Shown in pieces: positions 1-5,669 of a DNA stretch of 6,595 bases. Below the pieces are notes generated by a model that had not been told where the DNA came from, ran no database searches, and saw only the letters and a program-made list of their open reading frames with translations. This DNA is from Oscillospiraceae bacterium (GTDB taxonomy: Bacteria; Bacillota; Clostridia; Oscillospirales; Acutalibacteraceae): NCBI GenBank assembly GCA_009779455.1, contig WREG01000111.1, forward strand, positions 1 to 6,595, read 5' to 3'. Within the stretch, counting starts at the first letter, position 1; each line of letters opens with the position of its first letter. A program made the position numbers and the translations under genes.

Positions 1-671
1 AACGCGGCCTGTTTATGTTTTTTTTTACCGCCGATCCCGGATTTCAGTTTTATTATCCTGAACTTTTCCGGGACTTTGTCGTAAAACCATTTATATAAAA
101 TAAACGCAAGGGCCAATATAATTATTGTTTCAATTAAAGCGGCCGCAAGCTTGATAATTACCTGTGCGGCTTTTGATATAGGGGAATATACACGGATCAC
201 TTTGCCTTTTACGTTTTCGTCCGTCAGCATGTACATATCAAGCAGCGGGGGGGTTTCGCCCCTTGTGCGGACGCCGCTGAGTGTGACTGAGGCCACTTTG
301 TGCGTGATGAATTTGCCGTCCTCGGTTGTAAAGCTTATTATATCGGCTTCTTTTATCTCATCGAAAGGCGTTTTTCTTATTATATACAAAGAGCCTTCAG
401 GCAGGGAAACCCCCATCGTGTCGTCGGCGGATATCAGCGGCTTGTAGCCGAAAATGAACGCGTCATACGGGTTTCTTTTGAATTGTATGAATTTAACGAC
501 CGAGAAAACCATTAAAGCGGCTAAAAATACAAACAAAGATATTATAAGTATTTTATAAAAGATTCCTTTTTCCGGCTCGTTATAATCGCTGCTATTATTG
601 CTTTTTACGAAATTATTGTTGAACCCGTTCTCTATATCTTCAAGGCTTAGCATAAATTGACCGTCGTCCAT
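1..671 (-). CDS. SipW-like (ER-type) signal peptidase homologue, C-terminus cut by window edge
   Basis: The reading frame is open from ATG at 671 to the left edge (223 codons, no stop), so the C-terminus is missing. Predicted layout: an acidic/polar N-terminus (1-36), a membrane helix at about 39-59, an S24/S26 signal-peptidase-like domain at about 75-163, a second helix at about 173-194, then a Lys-rich tail. Family landmarks are YKPLIS (76-81), a GSLYIIRK strand (93-100), ADIISF (109-114; usually GDIITF), THK with the candidate general-base His124, and NVKGKVI (153-159) near the domain end. Active family members carry a catalytic Ser before Met in an SGSMEP-like motif; here the equivalent stretch is DDTMG (83-87), with Thr85 in that place and about 39 residues before His124, close to normal spacing. 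It may be a non-catalytic homologue or use Thr. The start is set by an AAGGAGG site 8 bases upstream. No in-window operon partner. Confidence 0.8.
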   Translation of the reverse strand, partial: MDDGQFMLSLEDIENGFNNNFVKSNNSSDYNEPEKGIFYKILIISLFVFLAALMVFSVVKFIQFKRNPYDAFIFGYKPLISADDTMGVSLPEGSLYIIRKTPFDEIKEADIISFTTEDGKFITHKVASVTLSGVRTRGETPPLLDMYMLTDENVKGKVIRVYSPISKAAQVIIKLAAALIETIIILALAFILYKWFYDKVPEKFRIIKLKSGIGGKKKHKQAA

Positions 672-679
672 ATCCGGCA

Positions 680-686
680 CCTCCTT
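680..686 (-). promoter_or_regulatory. Strong ribosome binding site for the SipW-like gene
   Basis: On the minus strand the sequence reads AAGGAGG, a full anti-16S match, followed by an 8-base spacer (679-672) to the ATG at 671. It fixes the start codon of the SipW-like gene. Confidence 0.85.
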
Positions 687-697
687 CATCGGCATTT

Positions 698-726
698 ATT
701 ATAAACTATAATATATCAAATGTCAA
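698..726 (-). promoter_or_regulatory. Consensus SigA promoter of the SipW-like gene
   Basis: On the minus strand, TTGACA (726-721) is followed after exactly 17 bases by TATAAT (703-698). Both hexamers match the housekeeping consensus at all six positions. Transcription should begin near 691, giving a leader of about 20 bases that contains little beyond the ribosome binding site. No operator-like repeat is visible around it, so strong constitutive expression is the simplest reading. Confidence 0.85.
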
Positions 727-995
727 CAAATATTTTATGAAAATATATAGAAAAAGCTGATTTATTCAGGGGTTTATAGATTATTTTATATTTTTGGCAG
801 CCGTTTTTAAGCTGAATGACCAAAATGTTAAAAGAATTGTTATATTTAAGACAAATAAATGATACAAATTTAGGCTGGTAAATTCATGCAAAAAACACTA
901 AATTATGTATCGCCAAGCTGGATTTTAACTTTATTCATACTACAGCTAGGATTTAAGGATGCTTTCAAATATTACAGCTTTGTATCTATTTGTAA
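727..995. other. AT-rich stretch with no supported gene
   Basis: This stretch is clearly AT-richer than the flanking genes and has stops in most frames. The only notable reading frame is a plus-strand one from ATG 886 to TGA 1026 (46 codons), rich in hydrophobic and aromatic residues. It has no good ribosome binding site and no recognised homology, so I do not call it a gene. Two similar short strings, AGCTGGATTTTAA near 914 and AGCTAGGATTTAA near 943, form an imperfect direct repeat. No tRNA, rRNA or riboswitch fold was recognised. Confidence 0.5.
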
Positions 996-1190
996 CGGTT
1001 TTGTAATAAAGATATTTATGATATGAAAGGCAACTTGCTGCTCGAAAACGCATACGGCATCATTGACGAAATCCCCGGCGACGGGCTTATCGTATATAAA
1101 AGCGGCACGGTCTGCGGCATTTTAAGAGCCGACGGGAGCTTCAAGCAAATCTCCGCCCCAAAGGTGGAGCGGATATATGCGGGGGGCTGA
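996..1190 (+). pseudogene. Remnant of a WG-repeat-like gene (3' end only)
   Basis: A plus-strand frame is open from 996, just after an in-frame TAA at 993-995, to TGA at 1188-1190. The first ATG is at 1023 and would give 55 residues. The translation has the rhythm of beta-hairpin WG/KWG-type repeats: IYDMKGNLLLE, then YGIIDEI, DGLIVYKSG, CGILRADGSF. From about 1026 the codon choice (GGC, GAC, ATC, AGC) resembles the intact neighbouring genes, while the DNA just upstream is AT-rich. That sharp change suggests the 3' end of a longer gene whose front was lost. There is no Shine-Dalgarno before ATG 1023. An alternative is a real 55-residue small protein translated by coupling, because this ATG overlaps the TGA of a 46-codon upstream frame as ATGA. 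I favour a degraded remnant; the WG assignment rests on pattern only. Confidence 0.45.
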
Positions 1191-1210
1191 TTTGAAAACA
1201 GGTTTTCAAA
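1191..1210. repeat. Perfect 9-base inverted repeat with a 2-base centre
   Basis: TTTGAAAAC and GTTTTCAAA flank AG. The palindrome begins at the base after the remnant's stop codon and ends 3 bases before the stop codon of the CAP gene on the other strand. It could act as a weak terminator of convergent transcription. The plus-strand tail CTTTTAAT is only mildly T-rich, the minus-strand side has no T run, and the stem is AT-rich. A protein-binding palindrome is the alternative. Confidence 0.45.
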
Positions 1211-1213
1211 CTT

Positions 1214-1840
1214 TTAATATGATTTGATGAACATCTGCGTCCAGTAACATGTCCCGTTTGAAGCTTTGGCCGCGCCCACGCCGATTTGGTTATAGGCCGG
1301 GCTTAAAATGTTGCTCCTGTGGCCGGGGGACCCCATCCACGCGTTCATTGCGTCCTGCGGCGTTCGCTGGCCCATCGCTATATTTTCGCCCGCCGCCGAA
1401 AAACGCAGGCCGAAGGCCTCCATCATATCGAAGGGCGTCCCGTAGGTCGGGGATTTGTGGTCGAAATATTTTTTGTCTATCATATCCTGCGATTTATACC
1501 GCGCCACGCGGCTAAGCTCCCAGTTGGCCGTCAGGGCGGGCAGGCCCGCCTTGGCGCGCTCAACGTTTACCAGCCGGACGACCTCCGCTTCCAAAGCTTT
1601 CACATCGTCGATGTTCGGGATAGAAATTTTCTGCCCGGGATAAATAAGGGCGGGGTTTGCGATTTGCGGGTTGGCTTTTATCAGCTCGGACAGGCCGATC
1701 TCGTATCTGACCGCGATTTTCCACATGGAGTCGCCTGATGCGACGGTGTGCGTTCCGCTCGCCGCGAAGGCGGGAAACGCGGACATCATAACCAAAACCG
1801 CCGCGGTCAATATCGTTATAATTCTTTTTGTATTTTTCAT
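1214..1840 (-). CDS. Secreted LysM + CAP/SCP domain protein (YkwD/SafA-like)
   Basis: The product has 208 residues. A signal peptide spans 1-26: basic MKNTKR, a hydrophobic core, and cleavage likely after AFPAFA. A LysM domain at about 31-75 (HTVASGDSMWKIA start, LIYPGQKISIP end) should bind peptidoglycan glycan chains. A CAP (SCP/PR-1) domain fills about 86-208, with NVERAKAGLPAL, the DHKSP histidine, GENIAMG, and AWMGSPGHRSNIL followed by IGVGAA and YWTQMF. The His/Glu/His cavity residues of the family are present. Members of this architecture occur on clostridial and bacillar cell walls and in spore coats; their biochemical role is unsettled. The start at 1840 is chosen over an in-frame ATG at 1867 because AAAGGA lies 8 bases before it and the signal peptide begins there. 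The gene lies downstream of the 596-residue gene on the same strand but behind a terminator-like hairpin. Confidence 0.9.
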   Translation of the reverse strand: MKNTKRIITILTAAVLVMMSAFPAFAASGTHTVASGDSMWKIAVRYEIGLSELIKANPQIANPALIYPGQKISIPNIDDVKALEAEVVRLVNVERAKAGLPALTANWELSRVARYKSQDMIDKKYFDHKSPTYGTPFDMMEAFGLRFSAAGENIAMGQRTPQDAMNAWMGSPGHRSNILSPAYNQIGVGAAKASNGTCYWTQMFIKSY

Positions 1841-1848
1841 AATAATGA

Positions 1849-1854
1849 TCCTTT
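1849..1854 (-). promoter_or_regulatory. Ribosome binding site of the CAP gene, inside an inverted repeat
   Basis: AAAGGA on the minus strand sits 8 bases before ATG 1840. Five of its six bases fall within the downstream arm of the 1850-1889 inverted repeat, so an RNA hairpin there would hide it from the ribosome. Confidence 0.7.
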
Positions 1855-1889
1855 CCCGTGAATACATCTGTTATTTTTCACGGGAAAGG
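1850..1889 (-). repeat. Perfect 13-base inverted repeat in the CAP gene leader
   Basis: CCTTTCCCGTGAA at 1850-1862 is exactly complementary to TTCACGGGAAAGG at 1877-1889, with a 14-base loop (1863-1876). Neither side is followed by a T run, so it is not a typical terminator. It covers the ribosome binding site and touches the -10 of the candidate promoter at 1890-1917. It may be a DNA operator for a dimeric regulator, or an RNA hairpin limiting translation. If transcription starts near 1883, only about 7 of the 13 pairs would be in the RNA, which favours the operator reading. Confidence 0.75.
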
Positions 1890-1917
1890 GTTATATATTT
1901 ATGGAATATCATTACAA
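1890..1917 (-). promoter_or_regulatory. Candidate promoter of the CAP gene
   Basis: On the minus strand, TTGTAA (1917-1912) and TATAAC (1895-1890) are separated by 16 bases. The -10 matches five of six consensus positions and the -35 four of six. The predicted start near 1883 falls within the 13-base inverted repeat. The -35 overlaps the T-rich tail of the upstream terminator. Confidence 0.45.
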
Positions 1918-1947
1918 AAAATCAAAGGGCGGGCATGAAGCCCGCCC
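1916..1947 (-). terminator. Rho-independent terminator after the 596-residue protein gene
   Basis: On the minus strand GGGCGGGC (1947-1940), loop TTCAT, and GCCCGCCC (1934-1927) form a perfect 8-pair GC stem. It is followed by the T-rich tail TTTGATTTTTT (1926-1916), 20 bases past the TAA at 1968. The stem with its flank CCGTAGGGGCGGGC also resembles short palindromic repeats dispersed in some clostridial genomes, so this may be a repeat serving as a terminator. Confidence 0.75.
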
Positions 1948-1967
1948 CTACGGAGATTAGCCGTCGA

Positions 1968-3758
1968 TTACTGCAATTCAATTTTAAAAGCAGAAATAAT
2001 ATTTATGCCATCTTCGACGGGCTTGTAATATATTTTCACCTTGTCGCCAACCTCGCATATGGCCGCTTCGGGCGCGGTTGAAATTGACAGCGTGTACCAG
2101 CCGCTGTCGTCGGCGAGTTTTATATAATACACGCTGTAGCCGCCGATAACGGTTTCCCGGATACTCACAATTGTCCCTTCGGCGGTCTCTTCTTCGTCAG
2201 CGGTTCCGGGCAGGTTCCCGCCACCCATGTCAACGTTGACAAAAAGGTTCCTCTGCGCCAGCTTGCTTATATAGGCTTCCATGCACTCCCTTATATTTGG
2301 GTTGTCGTCGCTGGGGCTTCTGACCGCGTCGTTTACCTGATCCACGTTGACCATCGCGAAGCTTTTTACGATATTCCCCTTATCTTTAAGCGCCATAAGA
2401 TAGGTAGCCTGGCTGTCGACGTTTATAAGGATCGGGAAAGTGGCGTCCCAGCCCTTATCCTGAACTATGCCCTTGGCCGCGCTTTGGGCGCCCGCTTCGG
2501 TAGTGCCGGACGCGAAATAGAAGCTGGCTTCCTTTGTCCGTTGGTTTATAAGGATAAAGCCGATTATGGAGTCGTCCTGTATGATGCTCTTAACGCCGGA
2601 ATAAATATATATGTCGTCGTCTATAGCCAAATAATTAAGCCCCTGCGTCGTTACCTTCACACCGGTCTGCCCGATGTAAAAGTTGATAAAACCGTTTGAA
2701 TATTTTCCAAAATAATTATATTGGTCGATAAGGATTGACGAAGCAAAAACCCTGTCGAGCCACATTAAATCCACCCCCGAATCAGCGGTTCCGGTTCTTA
2801 TTTCGTCTATTGTATAATAGAACATATCGCCCGTGCAGGCGTTGACCATCACAAGCCCTATAACGTCGTCGCCGCCCAGCAGCCCGACTCTTTTAGTGAT
2901 ATGCTCGACCGTCCAGAACGGCGTCCCCTCGTCGTCTATCTCAAAGCAGGGGTTCGCTAAAAGGAAGGTGGGATGCTCAAACCGCACCATCCTCATAAAA
3001 TACCTGCCGAAATGCTCGGTCATGGTATATTTGATGTTATCGAGGCCGATATCCTGGAGCTTCACGAATTCGGATTTTTGGGTGTTCATGTTTATTATGA
3101 TATATCCCGGCTGGCCCTCGCTGCGGTTTTTAAGCCATTTAAAAACATCGCCGTATTTAAGCGGATAAGCTCTTGTGGGCTGCTCCTTATAATTTATAGA
3201 TACGGTATAAGTGTCCTCTAGCAGGTATTGGGATGCCCATTCCGTACCCAGATCCCCGACTGTTTTATTTGCCAGAGCTTTCGCGGAATCGGCGTCGATA
3301 AGCGGGATTTTGTTGAAATCCTCAAGGGTCTCGACCTTGCATTTGCTTTCCGCGAAAGGCGCCTCGTTGATATCAAGTATCCTGCTGTAGGCCTTGGCGC
3401 GGAAAATCGTGGCGGAGGAAACATAGCCGCAGCCCAAAATAAGCAGGAAAGCCAGCAGGATTATAACGGGGACCGTCGCCTGCCTTCTGACATATGGCAT
3501 ATATTCGGGTTTTGCGAAGGCTTTCGAGGTTATGAACGCACTCGCGGCATAAGAACCCAGCACCATCGCTATATACATGTAAAACTGCGTTGACCTGAGG
3601 TTTATCGCGGGCAGCATGAAATAAAAGCCTATAGCGGCGGTAAGAACCATTACGATAATATTGATTACTATTTTAACGCCGGCTTTTTCAGGCGGTATAA
3701 ATATCTCTTTCGCGCCTTTTCTTCCTTTTTTTGTAAAATCGACCTTAATTTGATCCAT
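1968..3758 (-). CDS. Membrane-anchored protein of unknown function, three helices and large outer domain
   Basis: The product has 596 residues. It starts with a basic cytoplasmic segment (1-26), then predicted membrane helices at about 28-50, 57-77 and 95-115, and a soluble region 116-596 that topology rules place outside the cell. I recognise it as like uncharacterised proteins of similar size in Clostridia, with a conserved-looking DADSAKALANKTVGDLG segment (155-171) and PLKYGDVFKWL (199-209). A motif of form G-x-h-h-h-N-x-x-T recurs at 218, 301 and 400 (GYIIINMNT, GLVMVNACT, GFILINQRT), with a weaker copy at 466 (SFAMVNVDQ), each set in beta-rich sequence reminiscent of PepSY-type modules. 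The C-terminal 526-596 looks like a small beta-barrel, possibly OB-like. No catalytic motif is visible. The ATG at 3758 is supported by AGGAG 8 bases upstream. It is the first gene of its transcript, divergent from the isomerase gene, and ends at a strong terminator. Confidence 0.85.
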   Translation of the reverse strand: MDQIKVDFTKKGRKGAKEIFIPPEKAGVKIVINIIVMVLTAAIGFYFMLPAINLRSTQFYMYIAMVLGSYAASAFITSKAFAKPEYMPYVRRQATVPVIILLAFLLILGCGYVSSATIFRAKAYSRILDINEAPFAESKCKVETLEDFNKIPLIDADSAKALANKTVGDLGTEWASQYLLEDTYTVSINYKEQPTRAYPLKYGDVFKWLKNRSEGQPGYIIINMNTQKSEFVKLQDIGLDNIKYTMTEHFGRYFMRMVRFEHPTFLLANPCFEIDDEGTPFWTVEHITKRVGLLGGDDVIGLVMVNACTGDMFYYTIDEIRTGTADSGVDLMWLDRVFASSILIDQYNYFGKYSNGFINFYIGQTGVKVTTQGLNYLAIDDDIYIYSGVKSIIQDDSIIGFILINQRTKEASFYFASGTTEAGAQSAAKGIVQDKGWDATFPILINVDSQATYLMALKDKGNIVKSFAMVNVDQVNDAVRSPSDDNPNIRECMEAYISKLAQRNLFVNVDMGGGNLPGTADEEETAEGTIVSIRETVIGGYSVYYIKLADDSGWYTLSISTAPEAAICEVGDKVKIYYKPVEDGINIISAFKIELQ

Positions 3759-3766
3759 CTTTTCAT

Positions 3767-3771
3767 CTCCT
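3767..3771 (-). promoter_or_regulatory. Ribosome binding site of the 596-residue protein gene
   Basis: AGGAG on the minus strand lies 8 bases before ATG 3758. An out-of-frame ATG lies in the spacer but gives no sustained reading frame. Confidence 0.75.
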
Positions 3772-3798
3772 AAACTTTTATTTTTCAGTTTAAATTAT

Positions 3799-3827
3799 AT
3801 GATACAACACTTTAATAAAAATTACAA
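3799..3827 (-). promoter_or_regulatory. Candidate promoter of the 596-residue protein gene
   Basis: On the minus strand, TTGTAA (3827-3822) and TATCAT (3804-3799) are 17 bases apart, matching consensus at four and five of six positions. An overlapping TATAAT four bases downstream lacks a well-placed -35. The predicted leader is about 34 bases. Confidence 0.55.
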
Positions 3828-3848
3828 GCAAAATTTTTTCCAATTTAG

Positions 3849-3877
3849 TTGACATGCGGTATTTTTATCATTATACT
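3849..3877 (+). promoter_or_regulatory. SigA promoter of the mtnA-type gene
   Basis: TTGACA (3849-3854) and TATACT (3872-3877) are 17 bases apart; the -35 is perfect and the -10 matches five of six. Transcription should start near 3884, leaving a leader of about 29 bases, too short for a SAM riboswitch or T-box. Its -35 lies 21 bases from the -35 of the divergent promoter. Confidence 0.8.
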
Positions 3878-3912
3878 TGACGGTGAACAAGAAAAAAAGA
3901 AGGTATTTGTTT

Positions 3913-4938
3913 ATGAATCCCCCTTTAAACGGCCGCACCCTTGATTTTGACAGGGACGGGAACTGCCTTGCCATAATAGACCAGACGCTCCTGCCGAACG
4001 AAGAAAAAATATTGAGGCTGGAAACAAAAGAGGAAATATTTGAAGCGATCCGGAGCCTGCGCGTACGCGGGGCCCCCGCCATAGGTGTCGCGGCAGCCAT
4101 CGGCTTTGCCGTCACGGCCGGGGGCATAAAAAACAATGATAAACGGGCTTTCTTTAATGAGCTTGACAGTTTAAAAGAATATTTCGCAGCCTGCCGCCCC
4201 ACTGCGCGGAATTTATTCTGGGCGCTTGAAAGGATGAGGGGCGCGGCGGAAAACAATAAAAACGCGGAAATTGAGGATATCAAACAGCTTTTAAAGGACG
4301 AAGCGGAAAAGATAATCATTGAGGATATAGAAATTTGCCGGAAAATAGGCGAAAACGGCGCGGCGCTGTTAAATGACGGCGACACCATTTTGACCCACTG
4401 CAACGCGGGACGGCTGGCGGCCGTCGAATACGGCACTGCGCTCGCCCCCGTATATATCGCTGCGGAGCGCGGGATGAAAATAAAGGTTTATGCGGACGAA
4501 ACGCGGCCGCTTTTGCAGGGCGCGCGCCTCACCGCTTATGAATTATGCGAAAAAGGCATAGACACGACGGTGATATGCGACAATATGGCGGCAAGTCTTA
4601 TGGCCAAAGGCACAATAAATGCGATTTTCGTCGGCGCGGACAGGATAGCGGCCAACGGGGATGCCGCGAACAAAATCGGAACCCTGCCCCTCGCCATAGC
4701 GGCAAAATATTTCGGCGTACCGTTTTATGTCTGCGCCCCCCTTTCGACTTTTGATAAAAATTGCCTGTCCGGCGCGGATATTATAATTGAGGAAAGAAGC
4801 GGGGATGAAATCTCAACCCTTCATTATAAAGAGCGGAAAACCCCGGAAAACGCGAAATATTATAACCCGGCTTTTGACGTTACCCCGCGCGGGTTGATAA
4901 CGGCCATTATTACTGAGGATATAGGGTTTAGGATATAA
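3913..4938 (+). CDS. mtnA: S-methyl-5-thioribose-1-phosphate isomerase (MtnA family)
   Basis: The product has 341 residues, normal for the family. MtnA converts 5-methylthioribose-1-phosphate to 5-methylthioribulose-1-phosphate in cytosolic methionine salvage. Landmarks: the sugar-phosphate site RGAPAIGVAAAIGF (52-65), catalytic Cys163 in THCNAGRLA, DETRPLLQGARLTAYEL (195-211), and GADRIAANGDAANKIGT (241-257) containing catalytic Asp243. These agree with Cys160 and Asp240 of the Bacillus enzyme. The ATG at 3913 is preferred because AAGG (3900-3903) lies 9 bases before it. An in-frame TTG at 3877 would add 12 residues but lies within the promoter -10, ahead of the predicted RNA start. No other salvage gene is adjacent, so the substrate could instead be 5-deoxyribose-1-phosphate, or the ribose-1-phosphate of related shunts. 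The gene is apparently monocistronic and ends 3 bases from the convergent methyltransferase gene. Confidence 0.92.
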   Translation: MNPPLNGRTLDFDRDGNCLAIIDQTLLPNEEKILRLETKEEIFEAIRSLRVRGAPAIGVAAAIGFAVTAGGIKNNDKRAFFNELDSLKEYFAACRPTARNLFWALERMRGAAENNKNAEIEDIKQLLKDEAEKIIIEDIEICRKIGENGAALLNDGDTILTHCNAGRLAAVEYGTALAPVYIAAERGMKIKVYADETRPLLQGARLTAYELCEKGIDTTVICDNMAASLMAKGTINAIFVGADRIAANGDAANKIGTLPLAIAAKYFGVPFYVCAPLSTFDKNCLSGADIIIEERSGDEISTLHYKERKTPENAKYYNPAFDVTPRGLITAIITEDIGFRI

Positions 4939-4941
4939 GGG

Positions 4942-5655
4942 TTAGGGGTTGTATATTTTTTTCATTTCTTCGCTTTCTGCACCCTTTTCATTGCGTATGC
5001 AGAGCTGCGGCTCCGTAGCAAGCCCGTCCTTTTTCCCGCATTTCCTGCCTTCGATAAGAGCCAAAAACGGGGCTGAAGAGGGCTTGTCCGATACGAAACG
5101 GAGCCTTTTCGGCTCGATTTTATTTTGCCGCAGAGCATCGAACGCGGACGCCAGCCTTTCGGGGCGCATACAGACGCAAAACCTGCCGCCCGGGCGGAGC
5201 AGCTTCGCGGCGCTTTCGCATACGTCTTCAAAAGTGCAGCTCGTCTCATGATTGGCGGTTTTCGCGGCGGCGCTACACGGCAGTTTGCCCGTACCGGCGG
5301 GTTTATAGGGCGGGTTCGCGGTTATAAGGTCGAAAAAGTTAAAAGGCAGCAGCCCTTTAAGGCTTCTCAGGTCAGCGAGGACAGGGACAATGTTTTTTTC
5401 AAGATTATTTAACGCGGCAGAGCTTTCAAGCAGTTCTATCGCGTTTTTTTCGATATCCACGGCATATACGGGCGGCTCAATGCCGTAACGCATGAGGTAA
5501 AACGGGATAATCCCGCAGCCCGTGCAAAGGTCGGCGATATTATGCGATTTTTCAGGCTTTGAAAAAGCGGCAATCAAAAAGGCGTCCGCCCCGAAACGGT
5601 GTTCGGGGGACGTTATTAGCTTAAATCCGCCTATGTTCTCAATTTCAGCTTTCAT
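4942..5655 (-). CDS. Class I SAM-dependent N6-adenine methyltransferase, TrmN6 (YabB/YfiC)-like
   Basis: The product has 237 residues, close to the family's usual length. The N-terminal HRFGADAFLIAAF (19-31) is typical of TrmN6-type enzymes. SAM-binding motif I is DLCTGCGII (42-50), motif II ends in AVDI (65-68), and the catalytic NPPY (114-117) marks N6-adenine or glutamine methylation. RPGGRFCVCM (154-163) is a later core strand, and the tail with PQLCIRNEKG and MKKIYNP matches the family. The best-studied members methylate A37 of tRNA1(Val); that target is inferred here. The gene follows the carboxypeptidase gene after 14 bases, with no good Shine-Dalgarno before ATG 5655, so translation is probably coupled to the upstream gene. 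No terminator is visible after TAA 4942, which faces the end of mtnA. Confidence 0.87.
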   Translation of the reverse strand: MKAEIENIGGFKLITSPEHRFGADAFLIAAFSKPEKSHNIADLCTGCGIIPFYLMRYGIEPPVYAVDIEKNAIELLESSAALNNLEKNIVPVLADLRSLKGLLPFNFFDLITANPPYKPAGTGKLPCSAAAKTANHETSCTFEDVCESAAKLLRPGGRFCVCMRPERLASAFDALRQNKIEPKRLRFVSDKPSSAPFLALIEGRKCGKKDGLATEPQLCIRNEKGAESEEMKKIYNP

Positions 5656-5669
5656 GTTTTACCGGCATA

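Noticed and set aside
151..515. Plus-strand open frames of 98 and 71 codons
   Set aside because: They are antisense to the SipW-like gene, which has a promoter, a ribosome binding site and recognisable family motifs; these frames have none.
1249..1738. Plus-strand open frames up to 139 codons
   Set aside because: They are shadows of the LysM-CAP gene created by its GC-rich codons, with Arg/Pro-rich composition and no domain.
1841..1867. Upstream in-frame ATG at 1867 for the CAP gene
   Set aside because: It lies in the loop of the inverted repeat, lacks its own Shine-Dalgarno, and would put nine residues in front of a normal signal peptide.
3877..3912. TTG start at 3877 for mtnA
   Set aside because: It falls within the -10 box and before the predicted transcription start; the ATG at 3913 has a properly spaced AAGG.
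3878..3912. SAM riboswitch or T-box upstream of mtnA
   Set aside because: The predicted leader is only about 29 bases and contains no such fold.
3822..4436. 204-residue open frame on the minus strand
   Set aside because: It is antisense to mtnA, whose motifs are complete. The translation is a low-complexity Ser/Phe-rich shadow and its start lies in the divergent promoter region.
4924..4951. Telomere-like GGGTTAGGGG string
   Set aside because: It is a short, irregular run covering the last codons and stops of two convergent genes, not a tandem array.
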